Source: Sparassis latifolia
Taxonomy: Eukaryota > Basidiomycota > Agaricomycetes > Polyporales > Sparassidaceae
Direction of reading: 5' to 3'
Length of the DNA stretch: 64,000 nucleotides
NCBI GenBank assembly: GCA_018466975.1
Contig: CM031557.1
Coordinates: 2,976,001-3,040,000 of the forward strand
Position numbers and translations under genes: made by a program. How positions within the stretch are numbered: position 1 is the first letter of the stretch; each line of letters begins with the position of its first letter. Under the pieces are notes generated by a model. The model worked only from the letters and a program-made list of their open reading frames with translations. It was not told the origin of the DNA and ran no database searches. Positions 24,416 through 36,329 of the stretch are shown in pieces.

Positions 24416-27253
24416 ATGTCAAGCCGAAGCAGACATGCTTCATTTCTCCGCGGGAGTGTCCTAGTTCTTGGCTCGGACTCGGTGCAATCTCTTCTTCCAT
24501 CCACACTCGTGTCCCAGGTAGATGCCTTGCTGGAGAGCCACCGGATAGAGGATGCCGTGAACTTGGCAGAACAGCAGCGCACAAGGTTCCAGTCGATGTC
24601 GATGGTGGACGGGCGTGAGGTGAAATATACTCCGTGAATTATTACAGCGGACCTTTGACACAGGCATAGGCAGACGAGTTGCGGTATGCGTACCAACGAA
24701 TAGGCTTCCAGTGCCTCACCGAGACCCTCTTCGACGACGCGGGCAAGTATCTCTTTGCGGGAGACCTGGATCCTCGCCTACTCATCAGTTTCTATCCCGA
24801 ACTGCGCGGCTCGCTCTTCGGGGTGAACGACTCGATCGACGTGTTCGCTGGCGTCTCTGAGCACATGCCGATGGAGGGCTCCATGGACGACATCAGTAAG
24901 TCACATCCGTCGCTCCCCGTTGCGCCCCCGCGCCCTTGTTCTTGACCGTACACGTCGTCCGCTCTGTCCGCTGCTACACGCCGCGCCGTCATTGCTTCGT
25001 GTCTCCCCTACATTCGCTCCCCATTGACGTAATTTCCCGCGCTGCACGTCTCGTCGGGACTGATTTCAGTTGTGGGCAACCTAGTCATCAACTATTCGCC
25101 GCATCTTCCGCCAAGCACGCGTGAGGCGCCCGCCACGGTCGAGCTGCGCGGTATCCTTGGCCTCGCCGCGAAAGACATGCTCGAGGTCTACCTGCGCAAA
25201 TGGCGGACGAAGTACGGCTCCAAGGATGCGGCGGTGCTGCCCAAATCCAGCGCAGTTAGAACGGTGAAGTTTCCCTCCTGGTTCCACCCCGGGCTGCACT
25301 CACCACCGGGTTTTAGGTTGTCGATACTGTTTTAGCGAAATTATACGCTGCGGCGGGAAAGACGGCAGAGCTGGACATCCTCATCGACGAGCCCAACTAT
25401 ATTATTCTGCCCGAGATCGAACCGGTACTCGCCAAGTTCCAACGGTACAGCTCTTTATGCAGACTGTACCGGAGGTGCGGAGAGGATAACAAGCTCCTTG
25501 ATGTATGGTCGAAGTGGGTGCAAGGCATGGCCGCTGTTTTCTCTCCACTTGTACTCAGATCCGTTGGATCCTAGGCTAGTGCAGGGCGAGTGGGTGGACG
25601 AGAGCGTGCAAGATCCTTTATCGAGCATGTTCACGCTTCTCAATGAGAAGCGGGATCGGACGTTGATTCAACGATGGGGTATCTGGCTCACTAAGCGGGA
25701 TGCGGAACGAGCGCTGAAGGTCAGTAAATCCTTTTGAGTGCAATCATTTAAGTTGACACGTTTCGACATAGCTGCTCACGTTCCTCGTATCGGGAAAACG
25801 CAAAGCGGAAGACGATCGGTCGCTGCTGCAGCAAGTCCAAGAAGTTAGCCCTTCAGCCGGTATACAGTTACTCGAACATCTGGTCCTACAGAAACGTAGC
25901 ACCGTAGGTTTCATTTTTACCACTTGTATCATAGACATGTTCTTCTGATCTTGACATGGTAGGATCCAGATTTGCACATGCAACTCGCAGTGACTTATGT
26001 GAACCAACTGCTTTCGCATATCGCCGACGAGGCAATATCAAAGCTATGGCGAGCGAAAGGTTTGTCCTGTGCGGATCGGACCAGCACGCTGAATACTAAG
26101 ATATTTACTGTTTCACAGCGTCGTCATATGGTTCCAATCCGTCAGATTCCTCCTTCCTCGCCTACTTCTCCTTGACAACGCCAGACTCCGACTCCAAACG
26201 AGTACGGCTAAAGACGGTGCTTTTTCTTCAGGGTTCCGCGTTGTATGACCCCAAGGTCGTCCTTGAGCGCCTCGTTCCGCACGAGAAACTCTTGCGGCTG
26301 GAGCTCGCGATTGTGCATGGCAAGGTATGCTCAACATGCGCTATTTTGACCCAGAAAATGACTTGCATCGTAGCTTGGCCAACATCGCACGGCACTCTCC
26401 ATGCTGGTGCATGACCTTCACGACGCAACGTCGGCTGAGGTGTACTGCACGCTCGGTGGAGAGATCATTCCCGTAAAGACGGCGCAGTCGCTTGGTGAGC
26501 GATATGACCTGCAGCCGTGGGCTGCACTACTGGTCCCTCCAGCAACCGCGAAGACAAAACCCAGCGCGGTGCCGATGAGTAGGCCGAATACCGTAGATGC
26601 GGACTTGAAGAAGAGCCTCATTGGGATATTGCTCGAAGTCTATATGAGCGGCGGGTACGCTACAACGTCATTCATTCTGTTGTATTTTGTGAGCATGACT
26701 TGTGTTCATTTCTTGTAGTGAGGCGACGGCCGACCAGACAGCGCGATTCCTGAATGCGCAGGCGATGAACCTTGACGTTCTTGATGTATGTGACACACCG
26801 ATATACCTACTCCATGATTTTGGCCGCTTATTCATGCCGCCCGCAATCCAGGTACTCTCGCTCATCCCTCCAGAATGGCCGCTCCGCGTCCTTTCCACCT
26901 TCCTCACACGTTCCTTCCGCCGCACTCTGCATGCACGGCACGAAGCGCAGATCGTGAAGGCAATCAGTGCCGGTGAGAACCTCGTCACGGCCGACCGGAC
27001 ATGGCGCGTCCTGCGCGAGCAGGGTGCCGTCATCGAGGAAGCCGTCTCAGACGACGAGGAGGGCGACGGTGGAGATTTGGGCGTGGACGAGAAGGGCGTC
27101 CCGGCGTCGTTTGACGAAAAGGTGGAGCTGAGGGGGCACGAATTCGATGAGGCGGAGCAGGGCAATGAGGGTGTTGTAGATATCGAAGTCGCACCGTTGA
27201 AGGAGTCGGTGGTCGTTCCAGATCCTGGCTCCGAAGTAGAGATTGGGACATAA
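24416..27253 (+). CDS. C-terminal half of the Vps39/TGFBRAP1 (Vps3) family protein (vacuolar-sorting helical repeats)
   Basis: This is the helical-repeat part that follows the CNH domain in Vps39/Vps3-type tethering subunits. The first family text is GSVLVLGSDSVQSLLPSTLV, then ALLESHRIEDAVNLAEQQR, ADELRYAYQRIGFQCLTETL, GDLDPRLLISFYPELRGSLF, LAKLYAAAGKTAELDILID (Vps39 domain 1 region), LQQVQEVSPSAGIQLLEHLV, LERLVPHEKLLRLELAIVHG and LSMLVHDLHDATSAEVYC. ATADQTARFLNAQAMNLDVL and VLSLIPPEWPLRVLSTFLTR follow, then a Glu/Asp-rich tail ending at 27253. About nine GT-AG introns keep frame. An ATG at 24416 lies 16 codons upstream of the first conserved residue, so translation from here is possible. The missing CNH half is on the other strand at 22295-24037. 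The 3' end faces the cystathionine synthase gene. Confidence 0.8.
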
Positions 27254-27560
27254 TGCTGCGCTATTGCTACTAGCGTTCGTTGGGTCATCAGGATGATATT
27301 ATTCTAAAGCTTCACGCTTGTTTTCGCGATAATTGCTCAGCCTGTCGACTCGAACACGTCAGTATATGCGGCTTTTTTTGAGCTTACATATGGGTATGAT
27401 CGCCGTCGACGCAACCCAGTGGAACTTGCAATTGCACAAGACATTGATACTCTATAATTCATCGCAACAATAGAATGGACCTCGACAAGAACACCATGCA
27501 ATGTTGAACAGAGGTGTCTCACTCTTGTTCTTCACGATATCGATATGCCCGCATACGTTA
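27254..27560. other. Convergent 3' intergenic region
   Basis: It separates the stop of the Vps39/Vps3-family C-terminal half from the stop of cystathionine gamma-synthase. It presumably holds both 3' UTRs; nothing else was recognised. Confidence 0.4.
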
Positions 27561-29625
27561 TCACGACGTGCCCAAAGCCTCCGCGGCCAGCAACGCCTTC
27601 TCGAAATTCGCGAGCAGCACCTCCTTGTCCTCCATCCCGACACTGACCCTCACAAGACTCTCCTCGATTCCATATCCCGCCGCCCACTCGAGCTCCGCAA
27701 AGTGCGCCAGAATAGCATACGGACACGCGAGTGTGAAGTTCGTGCCGAGGCTCGGGCCCTTGTGGCAGGGCAGTGCATCGAAGAACGCCTGCGCGGCGAC
27801 ATGCGAGGTGAAGGTCAGCGAGAACAACCCGCCGAAGCCCGCGTCTTCGTCACCCCTACGCACGCGGCACTTCTCGAAGTTCGCGCGTGTGCACCACTTG
27901 GGATAGAATACCTCCTTGACCACTGAGGCGGTCGCCGGCGCCGGCGCAGCGAGAGAGCGAGAACGCAGGAAGGTGCAGACAGCGAGCGTGTTCGCGTCGA
28001 TGACCTCGATGCGCCGCTTAAAGTCGCGCGAATTGCGCTCCATGAAGATGGCGTCTTCGTCGAAGTATGAGTCTTCATAGTTCTCTGCGAGATGCGCCTT
28101 GAGTGTGGGGTAGTGCTTGCCTCTCGGGTTGAGGATAAGGCTGAGCAAGGTGTGAGTGAAGCGTTATAGAAGTGGGCGAATGTGCATACCTTCCGCCCAT
28201 GACGTTGGAATCCCCGCTGAAGACCTTGCTGAGACTGCTGACGACGATGTCTGCGTACGGAAGGACCTCGACGTTCACAAAGTTACCGAGCGTCTCGTCG
28301 ACTACGATTAGGAAATCGTACTTGTCTGCGAGGGCGCGGAGGTGCGGTAGGTCAGCACAGCGCAGGAGCGGGTTCGAAGGGAACTCGGTAAATAGAGCGA
28401 GTACAGGAGGACCGGAGGCCCTGGCAGACTCCTGCTCGAGTATCGATTCGAGCGTATCGATGTCCTTGTCCAGGCCATGACCCAGAAAATGGCACCCAGG
28501 ACCCCACTTTTCCAGAATTTTGAGGGTATCTGTATAAGGGAATCTGCCAATAAAGTGAGCGAACGCTCATCCGCGCATACATGCGAGACCTACCCAAAGC
28601 ATATGCTTTTCGCAGCGGGGCGTGTAGCCAACGCAAGCTGATGAGCGCTGAATATCGCAGCCATACCCGTAGCATACAAGTACACATCGTCTTCCGTAAC
28701 ACCCTCCACGCCTCTGGTGCTGGGTCCAAGCTCAACTGAGTGCCCACCAGCAGCGGACCAATCGCCCGGGCTGTCACGCACGAGTACGCCTGCGATGCGG
28801 CGCCGCATGGCGCGTTTTGCCGCAGCCGCAGATTCGAGGGGGAGATTGCGGCCGTAGCGCTCTTCCAAGTACACTGCCTGATCCACGCTCAGGGCTTCTG
28901 CTATACTCTGAGACGGTGGGGTGTCATAAGACTGCACAGTAGGAGACGCGGGAGGCGATTTTCCAAAGTTCTTCGCGGAGTAGTGTTTGTTCGGTGCTTT
29001 AGTCGGTGGGCGAGAGGACGGAGACGCGGGAGAGCGGATTCCCGGAGATTCGTTGGGCAGCATGGAGAGGCAGCGCTCTGCGCGGCGGCTAGATATGCAG
29101 AGTCCTGTGTGTTGCCAAAATTGCTTCGCAATGGGGAAGAATTCGGCCGGAAAGAGCACGATGTGCAGCTCGATGCAGGAGTTCCCGGCAGGTTGTTCGT
29201 CCTCTTTGTCTTCAGGGCAAATCACAAACTGTATGAGGCGCACCTGGACGGAAGATCCCTCCTTCGCGGCCCTGTCGATCATGAACGCGCGGCACTGTTC
29301 TGCGATCCTGCGTGTTGGACACAGTAGGCAGCGTTCGCCGTGCATACCGAATTTCTGCTCGCATATGAGTGCGAGCTGCGGTGCGTTAGAACTACTGACG
29401 CTGCCCGACAGAACGAATGCTCACCTTTTGGATGCTCAGGTGGATGAAAAATCGTGGGTAACCCGATACCATTGCGTCCACCACGCGCTTCTCCCCCGCC
29501 TCATACCCAACGTTGTCCTTCCATGTCGGGAGCGACACTGAGATGGCATGTGCGGTGAATGGGGGCACTGGACTGCCCAAGGTTTTTTGCTGGTCACTCA
29601 GCGTAGTAGTTACAGTCGTACTCAT
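27561..29625 (-). CDS. Cystathionine gamma-synthase (Cys/Met metabolism PLP-dependent enzyme)
   Basis: This enzyme joins an activated homoserine ester with cysteine to give cystathionine in methionine biosynthesis (transsulfuration). Start [20 protein letters not shown] at 29625, then [20 protein letters not shown] and [20 protein letters not shown]. After an intron comes a cysteine-containing segment, [20 protein letters not shown], which is characteristic of the fungal form. [20 protein letters not shown] and [19 protein letters not shown] (the PLP phosphate-binding region) follow. Then [59 protein letters not shown] and [16 protein letters not shown], in which the Lys should form the Schiff base. 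The C-terminal exon (28148-27561) ends [20 protein letters not shown]...ALGTS. Length and domain order fit fungal cystathionine gamma-synthases of about 600 residues. The frame is intact. Confidence 0.88.
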
Positions 29626-30365
29626 GGTGGTGGTGTTGGATGAAGCTGCACGTAAATTGTGACTCAATTGATTACATGGGCATTCAGATCACTGGATATG
29701 ACTGTGCGTACGAACTGAAATAGCGACGAATGCCCTTCGCCCGGTTCTTTCTACGAGGAATGAGAATAGAACACATGCATATGTGCACATGCCCTCATTA
29801 ACGTGAGATCAAGTAATAACGTACGAGTCGGAGTGCTTGAGCTCCGTCTGTCTCAATTCTAAGCGTATCAGCTTGCAGAATGGTTACTTGAGATTTCTAA
29901 CTTGTATGCAACAATCAGTATGCGTTCATAAGGCGACCACATTTTAATGGTTCATATAGGCGGAATGTGGGGTGGATTGTGGAACGAAGGTGAGAAGTTA
30001 ATGAAGTGGGTCAATTTCTCACCAAGGTCAGTTGACACAGAAACAAAGACTGGATCACCTAACAACTTCGAGATGCGATCTATATGTCTAACCAGTCACC
30101 TAACGAAACGAGGAGGGATAGGCGAGGAAGAAGGAGTGGTGGAGCTTTGAAAAATTGAAGGCTTGCGAGATCACTCGACTCGGAATTACTTTGGTGAAGT
30201 GAAGTGAACTGGCGATCATCCCGAAAGAGTTGCTTATAGAGCACCCACAACTTATTGTATCGCTCTCGAGGTGGCTCGTTGTTGCATTCTCAGATAGCAT
30301 AGCATTGATCAAAGCACGCTCACTTATTACTCAGTCCTACACGGGTATGCTCTCACATCGTGCCT
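29626..30365. other. Intergenic region, no supported gene
   Basis: The left part is the cystathionine synthase promoter. Short ORFs only. The right end carries the 3' end of the P-loop ATPase gene. Confidence 0.4.
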
Positions 30366-33316
30366 TCACGACTTCAATAGCTCATCCGGCGCCTTTGCAC
30401 CGTTCTCCCATTCCATGTGTCTCGGCCTCGAACTGCTACCGTACTTCATCTGGTCCCGCAGATGCTCTCCCACAGGGTGAGGATATTTCGGCGCTGTCGC
30501 ATGCTGAACAATGCTCCGCAGAAGTGTCTCTAAGCCAACTTTCTCTTCGAGAAACGGGAAGGTCTTGGCGTTCATGCCCGTTGCATATATGCGTAGACAG
30601 AGATCATTCGCGGGATCCTCAACCTCGGGCACCGTATGTTGGCCGTCAGCACGAGGTGATCTTCTAGTGGGGAATGTGGATCGGACCTTCGTCTCTGCAA
30701 TTCCCATATCAAGAGTAACAGCGATGCTCGGAAGGGCGGTGACACAGTTGATGGAGGCGTGCTTGGCCTGAATGGCGTTGACGTCGGTTGGGCTCGCGTT
30801 CGCCCCAGCTTTGTCCGATATCATTATGAGCGACATGCTGTCTTGCAAACTACGGCCCGTCTTTTGGTAATAAATTGGTATCACCTTGTCAATGAGCGGT
30901 TGATTGTGACAGCATTGGACGGCGGCAGTACGTGCCCAGTGGCGCAGCAGCCACTGTTTGGCGCTGTCAAGAGGACTTAGTCAAGTCACTGAATAGGATA
31001 AGAGGACATACCACCAGTTGCGACGAGATTCATCACAGATATCCTCCACCATTGAGACCCAGTGAGAGAAATTGACGTAGGCATTTTGGAGCGCGTTCTT
31101 CGCCGCATTCGCCTGCTCCTCGTCGTCAGGCCAAACTGCGAGGCCGAAACACGTCTCGAGGTATTTGGTGAGAGGAACTTTTCGGCAGTACAGCAGGTAC
31201 GGGTTCCTAATACGATCAAGGACGGCGGAGTTGTACAACTGGTGGAGCAAGAAGTCCTTGCCAAGGATCCAGATGATGCGACTAACCAACTCTCCGCTCT
31301 TACCGACCTCGATCATTCCATTGCTGATATTCATCTCCATGCATTTGAGTGCATCGACTACGTATCCTGGTGCGCTATGCAAGAGGCATCCTGCAACATG
31401 TGACAGAATCGGCTCTGATGGATAACTTGTGAATCTCCACATCCGATCCTCGGTTGTCGCTTCACATATGCGTAGATGGCTGGCCACACCCGTCTCCAGA
31501 AATTCCACAGCTTCTGGATGTCCGAAGCAGACATCCAAACAGAACCGCTGACCCAGGACAGCAAGTATTTGATTGGAGTCGTTGATGTTTAGTGCAAGGC
31601 TCTTGCACAACTTCTCCGAGGCCAGATCCAGGATGTAGGTGTAATCGGTTGTCCTGGAGGAATACCATCTGGACAAATTAGGTCAGTCTAGTCACACTGC
31701 GAATCCTCAAAAACCAACAATGGTCGGCCGTAGCGAATGATGTGCTCAGCTCTTGACACGTCGTCCGCATTAGTGATACCAGCGAGAGGAGCGGCATTTT
31801 GATCCCAGCCGGTCAATGTGTACGGACGAAACAGCCGTGCTCCACCTGTGACTACGCGCTGGGAATCGTCTTTAAACCGAGATGTCAGTATTTCGTAACC
31901 GCATTTCGTTGCTGAGATACGCACGGATGTGAGATGGAGCAGAGAAATCGGCAATCCTCGAGTTGGTTGAGGCGAAGACAACCCAAACGGAAGCCAGATA
32001 ACCTCCAACGCACGAATATGCACTGATCGCTCGACACAGTAAGTGAGATGGACGGAAATTGTCGTTAACCATCGTGCTCAGACAATGGGCTTCATCGATC
32101 GCGATCACCAGCTTTGGATCATCGGTAGTTCCCATAAGGTTTTCGAGGGTGCCGATGAGACTTGCGTACGCGGTTCGCAGTCTCGATTCATATTCGGGAA
32201 GTCCGTCTGGATTTTTCTCTGCAGTCAATTCTTTCTGAGTCGGTTTGGAAATGGAAACTGCGCTGAGATTCTCTGTTAACTCCTCGACGAAAGCGGAATC
32301 CGCATTCATTATCTATAATTGAAATCAATCACTGACGGCTGACCGCTCATGCAAGGAAACGAACCTCATTATAAATCTTTTGAACCTCGCGGAAGAATCG
32401 CACTCTTCGGTTTTCACCCCGCGTGCCATCCATCTCAATCCGCCAGAGCTCAATCGTCTTAGAAATGTCTTTTCCAGCAGATAGAAACAATTCCTGTAGG
32501 TGCTCGTCGAGATGTCGGAAGATGGCAGTGAAGAAAGCGCAACAACGATGGGTATAACTTTCCTCCGTCAAGCTGCCTAGGTCCTCAGCTAAGATGCTCG
32601 CCGGAATATCATCTCGCGTCGGCCAATTGTGTTTGTCTGTTTTGTTACGGATGTTTATATATAGGACCATGACACCTTTAGAACCCAACTAAAAACAATT
32701 TGTAGATGAGCGATGGCCGAGCGCAAATGGATAATCAACTTACCTCAACCACCGTCCTGGATTTTCCGGTGCCGGAACTTTGAACAATGGAACAAAATTT
32801 CGCATAGTAATTTTTCTGGCTGTGGAACTTTCTATTATTTTCTCTGAGATACTCATACAGTCCGTCGACAGCAGCACCGGCATATGGAGTCCTGAAGGAG
32901 TTACGAAGGGAGTACGTAGGCGTGACTAGGGAGGAAGTCATGGAAGCATGGTGACTTGGGGAAGGATGGACAACATACCTGGGGTGACTGGTTTTGGCTG
33001 AACAATCCGCAGAAAAGCTGACTGAAGTGTCAGAAATGTACAAATCTGATGTGGCGCCACTTACTGCTTCCGAATTTACGAAAATCGCCAGAAAGGCATG
33101 CTTCCTCAGCATCTCCACTAATTCTGGATGGTGCAAGCATAGCTCTTCGGCATTGGCTATATATCCGTACTTCTGGGGGAGCTGGGGGTCACCTGTAACG
33201 AGATTCGCAATAACGTAGTCCGCAGGCATTATGGAGGCATTTTCCAGGGTCCCAAACCTCTTCTGGAGAGACGCGACCATGCGATCGATGACGTCGCTTC
33301 CTTCGTTGGTCGCCAT
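30366..33316 (-). CDS. Large P-loop (AAA+-like) ATPase of an agaricomycete-expanded family
   Basis: A multi-exon protein of roughly 850 residues. N-terminal part from MATNEGSDVIDRMVASLQKR (33316). The Walker A motif is in SSGTGKSRTVVEV (about 32760-32800), followed across an intron by GVMVLYINIRNKTDKHNWPT. Walker B is LVIAIDEAHCLS (about 32080), and a sensor-like strand VWVVFASTNSRIADFSAP follows. The C-terminal part contains WYSSRTTDYTYILDLASEK, GHPEAVEFLETGVASHLR, KDFLLHQLYNSAVLDRIR and QWLLRHWARTAAVQCC, then a last domain with SMSLIMISDKAG and ending DELLKS at 30366. The SSGTGKSR motif with this layout resembles the ATPase module of Crinkler-like proteins in fungi and oomycetes; that link is from memory and unproven. 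Candidate upstream exons around 33400-33700 (LYPILYGLFEVKRWVCHG; FDYHHEFSDSRRQRFFQALL) suggest that the true start may be further up. Confidence 0.65.
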
Positions 33317-33822
33317 CCAAGGAGTTGATCTTGCAGCAATGCTTGAAAGAAACGCTGTCGACGGGAGTCGGAGAACTCGTGATGATAGTCGAACGTTTCA
33401 AGTTGGTGGCGGCTGAACACCTTCCCAATCGGGAAGGTGTTTGGCACCGCGCATGCCGCGCACCTCATTCGCGTCCGAGTCCTTACCGTGACACACCCAC
33501 CGCTTAACCTCGAACAGACCGTACAGTATCGGATACAGCTGTGCTGTACATCAGGCATACTTTTGTGTTGAGAGAGTCCAGGTGAGTACCATGTATCACA
33601 TGCAGTTCGGTAGCTGGGTAAGCTTTCTCCGAGTCCATAATCGACACTACCGCTGTAAAGCTTCTCTTGGTCGTGAGATGCTTAGGTTGGCCAGATAGAG
33701 ATATATAAAATACATCCAGCTTATAGGACATAAGCAGCCGGGGTTGACAACTGGTTTTACAGGTACACTCGTCCCGACCTGCAGGAACGTCCAGCTAATA
33801 ACGCCCTGTGCGGTCGTGGATG
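33317..33822. other. Divergent intergenic region, possibly containing 5' exons of the ATPase gene
   Basis: Minus-strand text with coding character (LYPILYGLFEVKRWVCHG at about 33480-33535; FDYHHEFSDSRRQRFFQALL at about 33325-33385) precedes the chosen ATPase start, but in other frames. An intron or frameshift would be needed to connect it. The TBC gene starts on the plus strand at its right end. Confidence 0.35.
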
Positions 33823-35860
33823 GAAGACATCGACAGGAACCCGAATGATTCATCTGAAATACTCGGGCCTGTGGAATGGGACTTATTGAGAAAGTTAAGT
33901 CTTGAACCTGGGGTTTCCGAGACAAACGGACCAAACTCTGGTGAGCGCGCAGTACAGTCCACTTTGGCGCTTTCAGCTGACTCTAACCGAGGCCAAAGCT
34001 TCTCTATGTGACACACATAGAAGTACCGGATCCTCCAGAGTCACTGGACGGAAGTACGCTGGTTGATGTAGCCTCGGACAACTATACCGACTTAGAGACC
34101 AGCACGGAATCAGTCCATAGAGATGAGCGACAGATTGGCTTAGATACCGACCGGAGTTTCGTCTTGTATCCAGTAGGTGAACTGCTCCCAGTCTGCCTGT
34201 CAGATGCAATACTAAGTGGAATGCATTTGCCAGACAGCACAGAAGACCGCGAGCACCGGCAGATTGAGCTGCACGAGTTGATTGTGTCTGTTTTCCGGAA
34301 GCGACAACGTCTGAACTACTTCCAAGTGAGTATCAGATAACGTAGTGAACTTGCAATTTCCTGACCCCAATTACCGTGTTGCAGGGTTATCACGACGTCA
34401 TCTCCGTTCTGTTCCTCACCCTTCCGAAGGAGTTGCAAGCCCCTTGTGCCGAGAAACTAAGCCTTCTCAGATTACGTGACTCGATGGGGGTTAGTCTCGA
34501 ACCCGTGGTCGGTCTTTTGCGGTGCGTAGTTTTGGCATAGCTTAGGTCTCAGCATCACTCACGTAGGAAATAGTATCCTGAAGCGAATATTGCACTGTGG
34601 TGACCCCTCATTCGCAGCTCTGCTCGAACGGTATGATCCATCTATGAAGGGCACTTAGAGTGATTAAATTCATTTTTCTATAGCAACATGTCCCTCCCAT
34701 ACTTTGCCCTTTCTCATATTTTGACTCTGTTATCGCACGACGTCCCTTCGCTACCTCTCATTCAACATGTTTTCGACTATCTGCTCTGTAGACCGCCAAT
34801 AGCTATCGTCTACCTGGTCGCAGCAGTACGTCTCCAAGCGCGGCGGCTCTCTCGTATCTCTGACGCTTTGGCATTTTCGCAGGTAGCTCTGTCACGTCGC
34901 GAAGAAGTTGAGATTTTGGAGAAAGATGGCGAAGACGGGATGATTCATTCGCTGCTCAGCAGCCTTCCGGAGCTGTACGAGGAAGACGAACGGGCATTGC
35001 CTATAGGAGAAGACATTAGCAAAAGCATCGTCATAGTGCAGGCAGAAGAGTCGGTTGAAGATGAAGCCACAGCCCGAGTGAATCCGGTGAAGGTCGAACC
35101 CCTTCAGGTTGAGGATATGGCAGAGTTTCCTCCTGATCCCGAACACGCTCGTCGAAAATCAAATGGTAGCGCAGATAAAATCTCACCACTTGCGCAAGAG
35201 CCTGACACGCTCGTCGAATCTATGGATGTCGACGAGATATCGCCGGGTACACCCACAACTGCAGCATCAAGTACCTCCTCGCCATCGGAAAAGTTCCGCA
35301 CACCTTCCCCTACACCGTCTATACCCATCCACATCCCGCAGCGCCCGCGGGTATCACTCACCTCTTTGTTCCTCCGTGCAGACGAGCTCTACACTCACTA
35401 TTCGCCATCACACCCCTCCATCGCGCTCTCGTCCATCATGGGCCCGCAGAGCGTCATGCTCACCTGGTCCGAGAACTCGGCGGAGCTGCCAACGGACGAC
35501 GAGGCTGAGCTGATGGTCACGAAGCCAGAACTCGTCGTGCGCCCCTACATCGAGCCCGAGGACGAGGTCGTGTCAGACGAGGAGCAAACCGAGAAAAAGG
35601 ACGCCGAGCGTCGGCGCCGGCGGAAGCCGCACAAGCCGCGCCAGCTTGAACGCGCGATCCTCGAGCGCAAGACGGTCGTAGCGGGCGCGGTGCTCGTTCT
35701 CGGCGTCGCAGTTGTCGTGTATGGGATGCAATCAGGGCAGTCGGGTGGGGGGCACCATCCCCATCATACGGTCAGCAGGGAGCTCAGGCGAGTGAGCCAG
35801 TTCGTGGGCGGTGTGCTCCTGGGCATGGGAGAGCGGGCGTTTGGTGTGGTTTTACCATGA
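33823..35860 (+). CDS. TBC-domain RabGAP, TBC1D20/Gyp8-like with C-terminal membrane anchor; one frameshift at a G run
   Basis: The family stimulates GTP hydrolysis by Rab proteins at ER/Golgi membranes. Start MEDIDRNPNDSSEILGPVEW (an upstream Met at 33808 is possible). The catalytic Arg finger motif IxxDxxR is in IGLDTDRSF (about 34130-34155), and the glutamine finger is in NYFQ|GYHD spanning the intron at 34327-34383. VGLLR|ILKRILHCGDPSF and LPYFALSHILTLLSHDVPSL follow, then FDYLLCRPPIAIVYLVAAV. After a long acidic/Ser-Pro region, a single transmembrane helix (VVAGAVLVLGVAVVVYGM, about 35675-35730) lies near the C-terminus. The first exon shifts frame at GGGG, 33910-33913: one extra G would give EPGGFRDKRTKLW spliced to PKLLYVTHIEVP. 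Everything else reads through, so this may be a base-calling error. Confidence 0.8.
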
Positions 35861-36329
35861 GGCGTGGACGGTCGCAATGAGTTATGTGTCTAGCTCAGCA
35901 TTTATGTCCACGCGAGTTCGAATAAGGACGGTTATTTAATGAGGATGTTCGGTCGCCTACTCTCTGTGCACCTTCGTAAGATGCGGCGACGCTACACATT
36001 AACCATGCTAACTTTCATCTCGGCAAAGTTTGAACAATGGAGTCCCGTCGCGTACTCCTGTAAATGGACGTCGACCCGCAGATTATCTGCAGAAGGATCT
36101 TGCGTGACTTCATTCTCATGGACCGGGCAAGCTCTTGGAGTGGTTAGACGTAGTCAAAGCAAGAATTTAACAAAAGTAAGAGAGTTAAAAACAAATTACA
36201 GCAGTTAGCGAGGAATCATGGATTAGAGAAACATCTGCAATACAACTACGTGAAATAGCATCAGGGCATAGTACTACTGCCAAGTAGGAGAAGGTACTCA
36301 CTACACACACCTGTTTTTTTATCCATCGA
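35861..36329. other. Convergent intergenic region
   Basis: It separates the stops of the TBC protein (+) and the second DUF6533 gene (-). No coding or repeat signal was recognised. Confidence 0.4.

Noticed and set aside
27501..27926. 141-codon plus-strand ORF
   Set aside because: Antisense shadow of the last exon of cystathionine gamma-synthase.
34530..34580. Second frameshift in the TBC gene
   Set aside because: The apparent stop disappears if the acceptor AAATAG at about 34573 is used, giving LLR|ILKRILHCGD in frame.
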